Assembly: GCA_003963315.1 (NCBI GenBank)
Contig: RXJP01000016.1
Coordinates: 1-64,000 of the forward strand
From: Rhodocyclaceae bacterium
GTDB lineage: Bacteria > Pseudomonadota > Gammaproteobacteria > Burkholderiales > Rhodocyclaceae
Direction: 5' to 3'
DNA length: 64,000 nt
This document shows, in pieces, positions 26,981 through 34,988 of the stretch (position 1 is the stretch's first letter; every line of letters starts with the position of its first letter). The notes under the pieces are model-generated. The model searched no databases and had not been told where the DNA came from. It worked only from the letters and a program-made list of their open reading frames with translations. The translations under genes and the position numbers were made by a program.

Positions 26981-27241
26981 ATGAACGATGCCATCCTCAC
27001 CTTTGTCCTTCGCCGCATTCAAAAAAATGGCGCCATCCCCGAGGCGGTCTCCATCCTGGACTTCGATTACCGGGGAGCGGGTTTCGTGGACTCCATCGGC
27101 ATCATGAAATTCGTGTTGGATATTGAAGCCGAATTCGGCATCGAAATCTCCGATGCCGACATGGAGGATCGTGCGTTCAGTACGGTCGGCGGCCTTGTTT
27201 CCATCATTGAACGGCGTTTGCAGCAACGCCGTCCTGGATAG
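26981..27241 (+). CDS. Stand-alone acyl carrier protein
   Basis: An 86-residue acidic helical protein with the phosphopantetheine site GFVDSIGIMKF; the serine is S38 in DSIG. It is too divergent, and in the wrong place, to be the fatty-acid AcpP, since no fab genes are nearby. Discrete ACPs of this type occur in polysaccharide and flagellin glycosylation clusters, where they carry an acyl group for amino-sugar modification. The likely loader is the AMP-forming ligase at 9377 and the likely user the NeuD-like transferase at 8703. It begins a short plus-strand unit with the FkbM gene 14 bp downstream. Confidence 0.85.
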   Translation: MNDAILTFVLRRIQKNGAIPEAVSILDFDYRGAGFVDSIGIMKFVLDIEAEFGIEISDADMEDRAFSTVGGLVSIIERRLQQRRPG

Positions 27242-27255
27242 CGCCTCCACCGAAC

Positions 27256-28356
27256 ATGGCTGAGAAAACCATGGACCGGCTCATCCTGGGCAATCCCGAT
27301 CAAGCTCAACACGATGAAGAGGCCCTTCGTTTCATCGACGCTTTTCTCTCCTCGAACAAGCAACCCCGCTATGTCCTGGGGCGTAATGCATACGCCGGTG
27401 CAGTGGCCCATTTGGTGCCTATCACGGGTTTCATTGATGACTATACGGACCAGAAAGAGCATTCTGGGCTGCCCATCGTCAAAAGTGCCGCGGTGCCCGC
27501 CGATGCGTTGGTACTGAGCGCCTCAAGCCTGCGCCCACTGACGGCTTTACGCCAATTGCAAGCAAGGCACCTGCGATGTCTGGATTACTTCGCCTTCCGT
27601 AGATTATCCGGCTTGCCGCTGCCTCAGCTTATGTTCAACGATGGATTTGCCGAGGACTTCGCAGCCCACCAACAGGAATACGCCTGGATTTATGATCGCT
27701 TGGCGGATGACACCTCCAAGTTGGCCTTTAGGAAGCTGCTGAGTTTCCGCGTCACCCAGGACATCGTCCATCTCGACGGCTTCACCAGCCGGGAGGACCA
27801 ACAATATTTTGAAGACTTCCTAGGCCTGCGACCCGAAGCGGAAACATTCATCGACGTGGGCGGCTACGATGGCTATACGAGTGCGGAGTTCATCCGCCAT
27901 TGCCCCCAGTACAGCAGCGTCCATGTTTTTGAGCCGGAGCCCGCCAACTATCAGGCCTGCCGGAAAAAGCTGGAAAGCCATGCCAATGTCCATATCCATA
28001 ATGTCGGCCTATCCGATCAATGCGGGCAAGTTCGGCTCAATCCCCATGGGTCCGCGTCCAAATTATCTGATGAAGGATCGGTGTCCATCCAGCTCAATCG
28101 ATTGGACGATCTTACCGATGAAATAGGCATCCCCAGCTTCATCAAGGTCGATGTAGAAGGCGAGGAAACGGCGGTCATCGCAGGGGCCACGGCGACAATT
28201 GCGCGCCATCACCCGCGCCTCGCAATCTGCGTCTACCACACCCCGTCAGACTTCTGGAAAATCCCTCGACGAATACTCAGCCTGCACGATGGCTATCGCA
28301 TCCATCTACGGCACTATACCGAGTCCATTTACGAGACCGTAATGTTCTTCAGTTGA
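27256..28356 (+). CDS. FkbM-family SAM methyltransferase
   Basis: A 366-residue protein. Residues 196-345 are an FkbM methyltransferase domain: FIDVGGYDGYTS (SAM loop), VHVFEPEPANYQ and FIKVDVEGEE are all present. The N-terminal ~190 residues form an extra domain with a Rossmann-like opening (YVLGRNAYAG), as in larger FkbM proteins of glycan clusters. FkbM enzymes O-methylate sugars or polyketides. Between an ACP gene and the flagellin glycosyltransferase, it most likely methylates the flagellin glycan. A second ATG 15 bp inside (27271) is an alternative start. Confidence 0.83.
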   Translation: MAEKTMDRLILGNPDQAQHDEEALRFIDAFLSSNKQPRYVLGRNAYAGAVAHLVPITGFIDDYTDQKEHSGLPIVKSAAVPADALVLSASSLRPLTALRQLQARHLRCLDYFAFRRLSGLPLPQLMFNDGFAEDFAAHQQEYAWIYDRLADDTSKLAFRKLLSFRVTQDIVHLDGFTSREDQQYFEDFLGLRPEAETFIDVGGYDGYTSAEFIRHCPQYSSVHVFEPEPANYQACRKKLESHANVHIHNVGLSDQCGQVRLNPHGSASKLSDEGSVSIQLNRLDDLTDEIGIPSFIKVDVEGEETAVIAGATATIARHHPRLAICVYHTPSDFWKIPRRILSLHDGYRIHLRHYTESIYETVMFFS

Positions 28357-28368
28357 TGTTCGCGAACA
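28357..28368. other. 12-bp perfect palindrome in the convergent gap
   Basis: TGTTCGCGAACA lies just after the FkbM stop in the 38-bp gap before the convergent TPR-glycosyltransferase gene. It has no loop or T-run, so it is not a standard terminator; function unknown. Confidence 0.2.
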
Positions 28369-28394
28369 CCGCATGAGCAGCGTACCGTCGCCCA

Positions 28395-30947
28395 TCATGC
28401 CGGGGGCCGTGTGCCAATAGCCACCAGGGCATCGCCAAGTTCCCCCACGACCAACCCATCCCACTCCGCCTTAACTTCGGCCAGACGCTGACGAATCCGC
28501 GCCCCGATGGCGCGCTTCTTCTCCGGGTTCCGTGCCAAGTCGATAGCGATGGAGACATACTCCTCCGGGGTCTTGGCTACCGTATCCATAACGCCGAATG
28601 CCTCATACCATCCCCCCACCGAACGGGAACGGAAATACTGCATGGGCATCGTTACCACGGGTATCCCCAGGCTATTCGCCAAAAACCCCGTGGTACCGGC
28701 GCCAAAATGGAAAGGGTCCAGCAAAATATCCGCATGGAACAGCATGGACCTGAACTCGGGGCCACTCAGCCAATTTGAAAAACGGATCCTGTCGCGCAGC
28801 GAAACATCGGGAATGGTCTTCTTGAATCGTTGCAGCAGCAGCTCGTGCCAGGAAGAATTAATATCGTCCTTGAACAGGACGATTTCTCCTTCGGGGTCGG
28901 CTTCCAGAAGCCTGGCCATGATCCCGTCGAAGTCCGGATGCAGTTTCTGCAACTTCATGGGCACCACATAGGCCCGCTTGTTACTCAGGCCCACAGCATG
29001 TCGGGCGAGCACAACACCCAGTTCCTCAGGGGGCGGCAGAAAAAGGCCGCCGTGCTTCAATCGCACCAGCTTCTCACTATAGTGTTCCTCCGCGCCTGCA
29101 ACCTCTCCCGGACTGTCCCAGGTGAATCGATAGTCGACGGTGGAAATGCCCGATGTATCCGGATGGCCATTGAAGCAGCACTGCGCCGGTGCCAAGCGGA
29201 AGTGGGCAAGAAAATTCCCGAAGGAATACATTCCCAGGTCAGCATAGATGATGACGTCGAAGCTCAGCTCGGCGATGGCGTCACGCACCGCCAATAGATC
29301 CGTATCCGGCATTGATAAATAATGGGCGATCCCATTAATCAGGTCCAAATGCATGGGATCGGTGACTTTCCCCCCGCCCAAGGACACAACGCTGATCTCC
29401 AGGTCCTCCCGCGCAGCCAAGGCTTTGATGATGGGGTTGTAAGCCACACCAACCGAGTGGCTGAACAGGAATTTCGAGACGAAGGCCACCCTCAAGCGCT
29501 TGCCTCGTGCGGGTTTTTCGGCCAGCCGGGGATTAATCCAATTCAACTCAGGGCAGGCATGGCGCAACACTCGGGAATATTTGCTCAAAATATCCCGATC
29601 ATTCATGCCATGGAAGGCCAGATAGAAACCGGTTTCCACCAGCAGCCGTAGGTCCAAAACACCGACCTTCCCCCCTTCTTCGGCGGCCAATGCATCCAGG
29701 GATTGTTCTATCCGGGCACGGGACGCCAGGATGTCCTGCCTATCCCCCATGATGGGCGGCTGCAACATGGCGGACAGGATGCGAATGACCGTATTGCCGC
29801 TGACTTCATACGCCCGTTTGTAGAGATCGAGCGCTTCATCCTGTCGCCCGGCATCCGCCTCAAGCACTGCAAGCTGAATGAGCGAATCGAGGTTTGTCGG
29901 CTCGACTGCCAAGCCCTCCCGCTCCAACGCCATGGCAATGTCCGGCTGTTTCCTGTCCAGGTATACCTTGGCCAGATGATGATAGGGTTTGGCATCATCT
30001 GGTTTGAGTGCAATGGCAGCCCTCAGATAGGACTCGGCTTCCTCCACTCGCCCTACCGCCCCCATGGTTGCACCGAGATTGGCCAGAAACTCCGGCCGGC
30101 TCCCGTCGATTTCCGCTGCCTTGCGGAAGCAGAACTCCGCTTCGCCGAACATGTTGTTGCTGAAATAAAGAAAGCCGATGTCGTTGTAAGCGCCTGCGTG
30201 GTTGGGATCCAGTTCCAGCGTCTTTTCGTAATAAGCCAGGGCATCCGCCGGCCGCCCCGCACGCCCCATCAGCGCCGCAATATTGAAGGACCTCCTGGTC
30301 GAGGGTTCCAGCTCAAAATTTTCCTGGTAGCACTGAATCGCATCCTCCAGGCGCCCTGGCCTATTGGCCAGCAAAGCGGCCAAATTGTCCCGAAGCAACA
30401 TCGCCTTGGGCGAAAGGGAGATGGCCCGCCGAAAAACGGCTTCTGATTCGTCCGCATTTCCCAGCAGGCGGAGCACGTGGCCCAGATTGTTGGCTGCGTC
30501 CACATCCCCAGGGGCCAAATCCAAGGTGGCGCGATAGGATTGTTCGGCCTCACCATAGGCTTGAAGACCTTCCTGCGCCAAACCCAATTGGAAATACCCC
30601 CGAGGATCCGCAGGACGGGTTTCAATGTATTTCCGTAACGTAACCACCGCGTCCGCACATCTATTGGAGCGTCGCAGACTTTCCCCCAGCATCAGGGGAA
30701 TCTCAGGGTCCTTGCTCAGGCTGAGCGCAGCAGAGAAATGCTTCACGGCCGTTTCGGGATCGTCCAGCAGGATGGAAATCGCTCCCATCAGGGTATGGGC
30801 CTGCCAATTGGCCGGGTCGTTGCGAAGCGCAGCTTCCACCTCCCCCCTGGCAACCTGGTAACGGCCATGGTTGTAATGGTTGGCGGCCGCCTTCAACCGC
30901 TCCAACGATGCCCTCTGTTTAATTTTTGAACTGCCTGTCGCGGCCAT
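28395..30947 (-). CDS. TPR-repeat O-linked glycosyltransferase (GT41, SPINDLY/OGT-like)
   Basis: An 850-residue protein. Residues ~10-410 are about ten tetratricopeptide repeats, recognisable by recurring patterns such as AYNDIGFLYF and FQLGLAQEGL. Residues ~480-850 are a GT41-type catalytic region beginning LRVAFVSKFLFSHSVG, with APAQCCFNGHPDTSGISTVD and DPFHFGAGTTG donor-site segments. GT41 enzymes transfer a sugar from a nucleotide donor to Ser/Thr of proteins, the TPR superhelix selecting the substrate. It is divergent from flagellin 1, only 246 bp away, which points to flagellin as acceptor. The donor could be any of the sugars built upstream. Confidence 0.85.
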   Translation of the reverse strand: MAATGSSKIKQRASLERLKAAANHYNHGRYQVARGEVEAALRNDPANWQAHTLMGAISILLDDPETAVKHFSAALSLSKDPEIPLMLGESLRRSNRCADAVVTLRKYIETRPADPRGYFQLGLAQEGLQAYGEAEQSYRATLDLAPGDVDAANNLGHVLRLLGNADESEAVFRRAISLSPKAMLLRDNLAALLANRPGRLEDAIQCYQENFELEPSTRRSFNIAALMGRAGRPADALAYYEKTLELDPNHAGAYNDIGFLYFSNNMFGEAEFCFRKAAEIDGSRPEFLANLGATMGAVGRVEEAESYLRAAIALKPDDAKPYHHLAKVYLDRKQPDIAMALEREGLAVEPTNLDSLIQLAVLEADAGRQDEALDLYKRAYEVSGNTVIRILSAMLQPPIMGDRQDILASRARIEQSLDALAAEEGGKVGVLDLRLLVETGFYLAFHGMNDRDILSKYSRVLRHACPELNWINPRLAEKPARGKRLRVAFVSKFLFSHSVGVAYNPIIKALAAREDLEISVVSLGGGKVTDPMHLDLINGIAHYLSMPDTDLLAVRDAIAELSFDVIIYADLGMYSFGNFLAHFRLAPAQCCFNGHPDTSGISTVDYRFTWDSPGEVAGAEEHYSEKLVRLKHGGLFLPPPEELGVVLARHAVGLSNKRAYVVPMKLQKLHPDFDGIMARLLEADPEGEIVLFKDDINSSWHELLLQRFKKTIPDVSLRDRIRFSNWLSGPEFRSMLFHADILLDPFHFGAGTTGFLANSLGIPVVTMPMQYFRSRSVGGWYEAFGVMDTVAKTPEEYVSIAIDLARNPEKKRAIGARIRQRLAEVKAEWDGLVVGELGDALVAIGTRPPA

Positions 30948-31069
30948 GAATCCATTCCGATCAATAAGTTACCTCCGACCTTACCATCCGAAGAAGCCCG
31001 ACTTCCTGCGAAACATGGGGCCAATCTCCCGCCAGTTTCCAGACCCACAGGAAGGATGTCGAAAATGCC

Positions 31070-31096
31070 TAAAGTTTCCCGCCAGGGGGCCGATAA
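31070..31096 (+). promoter_or_regulatory. Sigma-28 (FliA) promoter of flagellin 1
   Basis: TAAAGTTT (31070-31077), 11 bases, then GCCGATAA (31089-31096): an exact match to the enterobacterial class III flagellar consensus in both boxes and spacing. It lies about 98 bp before the flagellin ATG. This implies late, FliA-dependent and FlgM-gated expression. Confidence 0.95.
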
Positions 31097-31193
31097 ATGC
31101 CCTGTAGGCGGTTTTGACCGCCAATGGAAACCGTCGGATCAATGCTCAGCCATGGGTGGCCGATGTGGATAACCCTCTGAAAGGAGAAGGAAA

Positions 31194-34100
31194 ATGGCAC
31201 AGGTAATTAATACAAACGTCACCTCCCTGAACGCCCAGCGCAACCTCAACACATCGCAGATGTCCCTGCAAACAGCGCTGCAACGTTTGTCTTCCGGCCT
31301 CCGCATCAACAGCGCCAAGGACGACGCCGCTGGTCTCGCCATTTCCGACCGCATGACTTCCCAGATCCGCGGCTTGAACCAAGCCGTGCGGAACGCCAAT
31401 GACGGTATCTCCCTGGCCCAAACCGCCGACTCCGCCATGAGCAACGTCGGCGACATTCTGCAGCGTATGCGCGAACTGGCCATTCAGTCCGCCAACGCCA
31501 CCAACTCCGATTCCGACCGTACCTCCATCCAGTCTGAAGTTTCCCAGCTCAAGCAGGAACTGACCCGGATCGCCAACACCACCACCTTCAACGGCCAGAA
31601 GATCCTCAACGGCTCCCAACAGAACATCTCCTTCCAGGTGGGTGCTGAAGCCAACCAAACCATCGGCATCTCCATCGGCGACTCCCGCTCCACTTCCATT
31701 GGTAACAATGTGGTGTTCGCCAGCAACGCCGCAAAATCCAGCTCCTACAACCGTTTCACCACCGATGGCGTGGCTGTGGGCAAGGCCCAGACGGCGACCA
31801 ACACGCTGTCCACGATGACCAACGGTTATTCTGCCCAGACCCTGAAGATCACCGACGCCTCCGGCGCTTCCATCGAAAACGGCAAAATCGGCGTACTGGC
31901 CAATGACCAAGCCAGCGACGTTGCCGCCCGCCTGAACCGTCTGCAAGGCGTGGAAGCTACCGCCAACAACGTGGCCACCATTTCCAGCTGGACCAATACC
32001 AGCGGCACTGCCGGTAACTCCGTCACTTTCAAGATCAGCTCCGGCTCCACCACCCAAACCCTGACCCTGTCCGGCGTGGATGAAACCAGTAGCCAGACCG
32101 ACGTCTTCAATGCCCTGAAGAGCGCTGTTAACAGCAACGCCGCCTTGCAGGCCGCAGGCGTGACCGCCGGACTCGACTCCAGCAGCAACCTGTCCATCCG
32201 CAACAGCACCGGCGCCGACCTGGGCATCCAACTGACCACGGTCAACGCCGGCAACACGGTTGCGGTCAAGGGCTTCGATACCAATTCGACCTCCGTCACC
32301 CTCACCGGCAACGGCACCAACGCCACCAAGGTCGGCGGTCAGCTCAACATCAAACTTGCCAACGGCTACAACATCCAGTCCTCCGTGGCCGGCACCACAG
32401 GTAACACCGGCTTCTTCAAGGTCGCCGCCAACACCAACGTCAGCGCCGCGGAAAGCAACGTCGGTATCGACAATGTGGTGACGGGTCAAGACACCGCCAC
32501 CAACCGCGTCAACAGCGCCGGCCTGATCATCGGTCAAGCTCAAACTGCAAGCGCCAACGCGGTCAACAACGGCATCGCCGCCCAGACCATCAAGGTCAAG
32601 GACGCTGCTGGCAACGTGGTTGGCAACAGCTCCGGCATCTCCGTGTCAGGCAATGCCACCGTCAAGACCATCGTTGGTCAGTTGAACGGCCTGGATGGCG
32701 TCACCGCCACCGGCTCCGCCCAAGCCACGATCTCCAAGTTCACCGGCGACGGCTCCACCAACGCCGTGACCCTGTCGGTCAACGGCACGGCCCTGACGAT
32801 CTCCGGCGTGGATGGCACCAACACCGCCTCGGAAGTCTCCGCTGCCATCCGTGATGCGGTCAATCAGAACTCCACCCTGAAGGATGCCGGCTTCTCCGCC
32901 ACCCTGAACGCCACCGGCGATGTGGTGATCAAGAACAACACCGGCGACGACATCAAGTTCGTCTTCGGCGGCTCTACTTCCACCGCCTCCGTCACGGGTA
33001 CCGACGCCGCCTCAACCGCTGCCAGCATCACCACCACCAACGTGAACACCACGGTCAGCGGCAGTTTCACCGTCGCCCTGAAGGACGGCTACACCATCGA
33101 GTCCAGCGTGTCCGGCAAGACCGCGGCCGCCGGCGGCCTGTTCGACACCACCGCCAACGCCAAGGCCGCAAACGCCATCACCGCGGTGAACTACGGCAAC
33201 TCCGTCGCCGCCCAGACCCTGACCATCACCGGCGCCGCCGGCAGCGCCAGCGTCAATGTGCTGAAAGACGACGACGCTGCCACCATCGCAGCCCGGGTCA
33301 ACGGCGCCTCCTCCAGCACCGGCGTGTCCGCTTCTGCCACTACCCAGGCCAAGCTCTCCGGCATCAGCGCTGCTGGTACCGTGAGCTTCACCCTGTTCGG
33401 CAGCAACACCTCCGGCGTGAATGTCAGCGCAGCCGTCACCGGCAGCGGTAGCCTGGCCGATCTTTCCACCCTGGCCAGCGCCATCAACGCAAAGGCAGCC
33501 AGCACCGGCATCAGCGCCACCCTGGCGGACAACAACTCTTCCATCGTCCTGAGTCAGGCCGACGGCAAGAACATCACCATCGCCGACTTCACCCACAGCG
33601 CCGGCAGCGCACCGACCGCCAGCAACATCTCCGGCGCCGATGCTTCCCTCCAGGTGACCGCACTGTCCACCAAGGTGGATAGCTCCGGCAACGTGACTTC
33701 CTCCGCCACCAACACCACCACCCTGCACTTCGGTGGCACCACCAACAAGGGCGAGGATTCCACCACGGTTGGCGGTACTGTGAGCTTCTCCGCAGCGACT
33801 GCCTTCGACGTGAAGTCCAGCATCGGCGGCGGCACTGTGGATCTCAACGGCGGCAACACCTCTCTGTTCTCCGCCAGCGCCGGCTCCACCAACGCCAGCT
33901 CCTTCTCCAGCATCAACGGTGTGGATGTGAGCTCTGTCACTGGCGCCAACAACGCCATCTCGGTGATCGACGCTGCCCTGTCCCAGGTGAACAGCATCCG
34001 CAGCCAACTGGGTGCCGTGCAGAACCGTATCCAAACCACGGTATCCAACCTGTCTGCTGGCGCGGAGAACATCACTGCCGCCCGTAGCCGGATTCAAGAT

Positions 34101-34220
34101 GCCGACTTCGCCCAAGAAACCGCCAATCTGACCCGTTCGCAGATCCTGCAACAGGCCGGCGTGGCGATGCTCTCCCAAGCCAACCAGCTGCCCCAGTTGG
34201 TGCTGTCCCTCCTGAAGTAA
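31194..34220 (+). CDS. fliC: Flagellin 1 (large, repeat-containing)
   Basis: A 1008-residue flagellin, about twice the size of common flagellins. The conserved N-terminal D0/D1 region (1-~175, with [16 protein letters not shown]) and C-terminal D1/D0 (~915-1008, ending [11 protein letters not shown]) are intact. The centre is very rich in Ser, Thr, Asn and Gly. It contains three diverged copies of a hook-IN-like module starting near residues 195, 443 and 660, each opening with a form of AQTLKI. The surface domains give many potential O-glycosylation sites for the adjacent GT41 enzyme. GAAGGAAA precedes the ATG. Expression is from the sigma-28 promoter at 31070. Confidence 0.96.
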   Translation: MAQVINTNVTSLNAQRNLNTSQMSLQTALQRLSSGLRINSAKDDAAGLAISDRMTSQIRGLNQAVRNANDGISLAQTADSAMSNVGDILQRMRELAIQSANATNSDSDRTSIQSEVSQLKQELTRIANTTTFNGQKILNGSQQNISFQVGAEANQTIGISIGDSRSTSIGNNVVFASNAAKSSSYNRFTTDGVAVGKAQTATNTLSTMTNGYSAQTLKITDASGASIENGKIGVLANDQASDVAARLNRLQGVEATANNVATISSWTNTSGTAGNSVTFKISSGSTTQTLTLSGVDETSSQTDVFNALKSAVNSNAALQAAGVTAGLDSSSNLSIRNSTGADLGIQLTTVNAGNTVAVKGFDTNSTSVTLTGNGTNATKVGGQLNIKLANGYNIQSSVAGTTGNTGFFKVAANTNVSAAESNVGIDNVVTGQDTATNRVNSAGLIIGQAQTASANAVNNGIAAQTIKVKDAAGNVVGNSSGISVSGNATVKTIVGQLNGLDGVTATGSAQATISKFTGDGSTNAVTLSVNGTALTISGVDGTNTASEVSAAIRDAVNQNSTLKDAGFSATLNATGDVVIKNNTGDDIKFVFGGSTSTASVTGTDAASTAASITTTNVNTTVSGSFTVALKDGYTIESSVSGKTAAAGGLFDTTANAKAANAITAVNYGNSVAAQTLTITGAAGSASVNVLKDDDAATIAARVNGASSSTGVSASATTQAKLSGISAAGTVSFTLFGSNTSGVNVSAAVTGSGSLADLSTLASAINAKAASTGISATLADNNSSIVLSQADGKNITIADFTHSAGSAPTASNISGADASLQVTALSTKVDSSGNVTSSATNTTTLHFGGTTNKGEDSTTVGGTVSFSAATAFDVKSSIGGGTVDLNGGNTSLFSASAGSTNASSFSSINGVDVSSVTGANNAISVIDAALSQVNSIRSQLGAVQNRIQTTVSNLSAGAENITAARSRIQDADFAQETANLTRSQILQQAGVAMLSQANQLPQLVLSLLK

Positions 34221-34230
34221 TTGGAGCGGG

Positions 34231-34269
34231 GGGAAGCCTGATGTCTCGATAAGAGATGCCGGGCTTCCC
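34231..34269 (+). other. mRNA hairpin between flagellin 1 and flaG
   Basis: GGGAAGCC pairs with GGCTTCCC, and an inner TCTC with GAGA, leaving a symmetric internal loop. No T-run follows, so it is more likely an mRNA-stabilising or processing hairpin that separates abundant flagellin message from flaG than a full terminator. Confidence 0.55.
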
Positions 34270-34296
34270 GGACAGACAAGGTGAAGGAGATTTGAT

Positions 34297-34680
34297 ATGA
34301 CCATGCAGATACCAACGACAGTGTCGGGAGATGCCCTAGCGGCCCTCTCCGTCGCAGCCGGCGGAGCTGTGATTCGGCCCGTATCGGTCCCGACCTTGCC
34401 GGCCCAGGCGCAACCCGCCGCGGCCGCAGACACTCAGGCGGCGCAGTCTCCGACCAGTGCTGCACAGCTTCAAAAGGCCATTGAGGAAGTCAAGAAGGTC
34501 ACCCAGCCTGTTGCCCAGAACCTCCAGTTCTCGGTGGACAAGGAAACCGGCAACACGGTGATCCGCGTGGTGGATGAAAGTACCCAAGAACTCATCCGCC
34601 AGATTCCCTCCCAGGAATTCCTGGATATGGTGAAGTCGCTAGACAACTTGGCCGGACTGTTGTTCAAACAGAAGGCCTGA
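34297..34680 (+). CDS. flaG: FlaG family protein
   Basis: A 127-residue protein. The C-terminal ~75 residues are the FlaG domain: LQFSVDKETGNTVIRVVDESTQELIRQIP followed by EFLDMVKSL. The N-terminal half is a low-complexity Ala/Pro/Thr linker. FlaG limits filament length in Pseudomonas and Vibrio. Placement between flagellin and fliD is typical. AAGGAG stands upstream of the ATG. A strong terminator follows the stop, so fliC1-flaG is one transcription unit. Confidence 0.9.
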   Translation: MTMQIPTTVSGDALAALSVAAGGAVIRPVSVPTLPAQAQPAAAADTQAAQSPTSAAQLQKAIEEVKKVTQPVAQNLQFSVDKETGNTVIRVVDESTQELIRQIPSQEFLDMVKSLDNLAGLLFKQKA

Positions 34681-34695
34681 GCACCATGAAGTCCT

Positions 34696-34738
34696 AGCCC
34701 CGGGCGTTCCGTGAAGGAGCGCCCGGGGCTATTTTTTT
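34696..34738 (+). terminator. Rho-independent terminator after flaG
   Basis: AGCCCCGGGCG (34696-34706) pairs perfectly with CGCCCGGGGCT (34720-34730) around a 13-base loop, followed by an ATTTTTTT run. A textbook intrinsic terminator that insulates flagellin 2 from flagellin 1 transcription. Confidence 0.93.
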
Positions 34739-34745
34739 GGCTAAA

Positions 34746-34796
34746 AATTGCCGCCCCTATACCATTGCATCGGCAATTCTTGCCTGTACCTGGCAA
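34746..34796. promoter_or_regulatory. Cluster of GGCAA/TTGCC half-sites upstream of flagellin 2
   Basis: Two inverted repeats lie in tandem: AATTGCCG-N17-CGGCAATT (34746-34778) and TTGCC-N7-GGCAA (34780-34796). They sit about 65-115 bp upstream of the sigma-54 promoter of flagellin 2, the usual distance for enhancer-binding activators. FlrC, encoded at 49474, is the candidate ligand; this is inference. Confidence 0.5.
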
Positions 34797-34861
34797 CAAA
34801 ATCCCTGCAAACCAGGGAAAACAAGCCCCTTCTCCCGCCATTTCCCCTATCCGACCCTAGT

Positions 34862-34877
34862 TGGCACGACGGCTGCT
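34862..34877 (+). promoter_or_regulatory. Sigma-54 promoter of flagellin 2
   Basis: TGGCACGACGGCTGCT matches TGGCACG-N4-TTGCW with one mismatch in the -12 box, and GG and GC are exactly 10 bases apart. It lies about 112 bp before the flagellin 2 ATG. No sigma-28 match was seen for this gene. Confidence 0.75.
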
Positions 34878-34988
34878 ATTGAAGCGTCGTAGTCCAACTT
34901 AATCGCTCCGTCATCGCCTGGAATAAAGCATCTTGGGCGGCGGGGAGGACAGCCCACCGGCTCAGGAACGAACGGAAGGAGAAGGATC

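Noticed and set aside
33012-34433. Open frames antisense to the flagellins (this one 473 codons, another at 31146-32543)
   Set aside because: Gly/Val/Ala-rich mirror of the Thr/Ala/Ser-rich flagellin repeats; no start-site or domain support.
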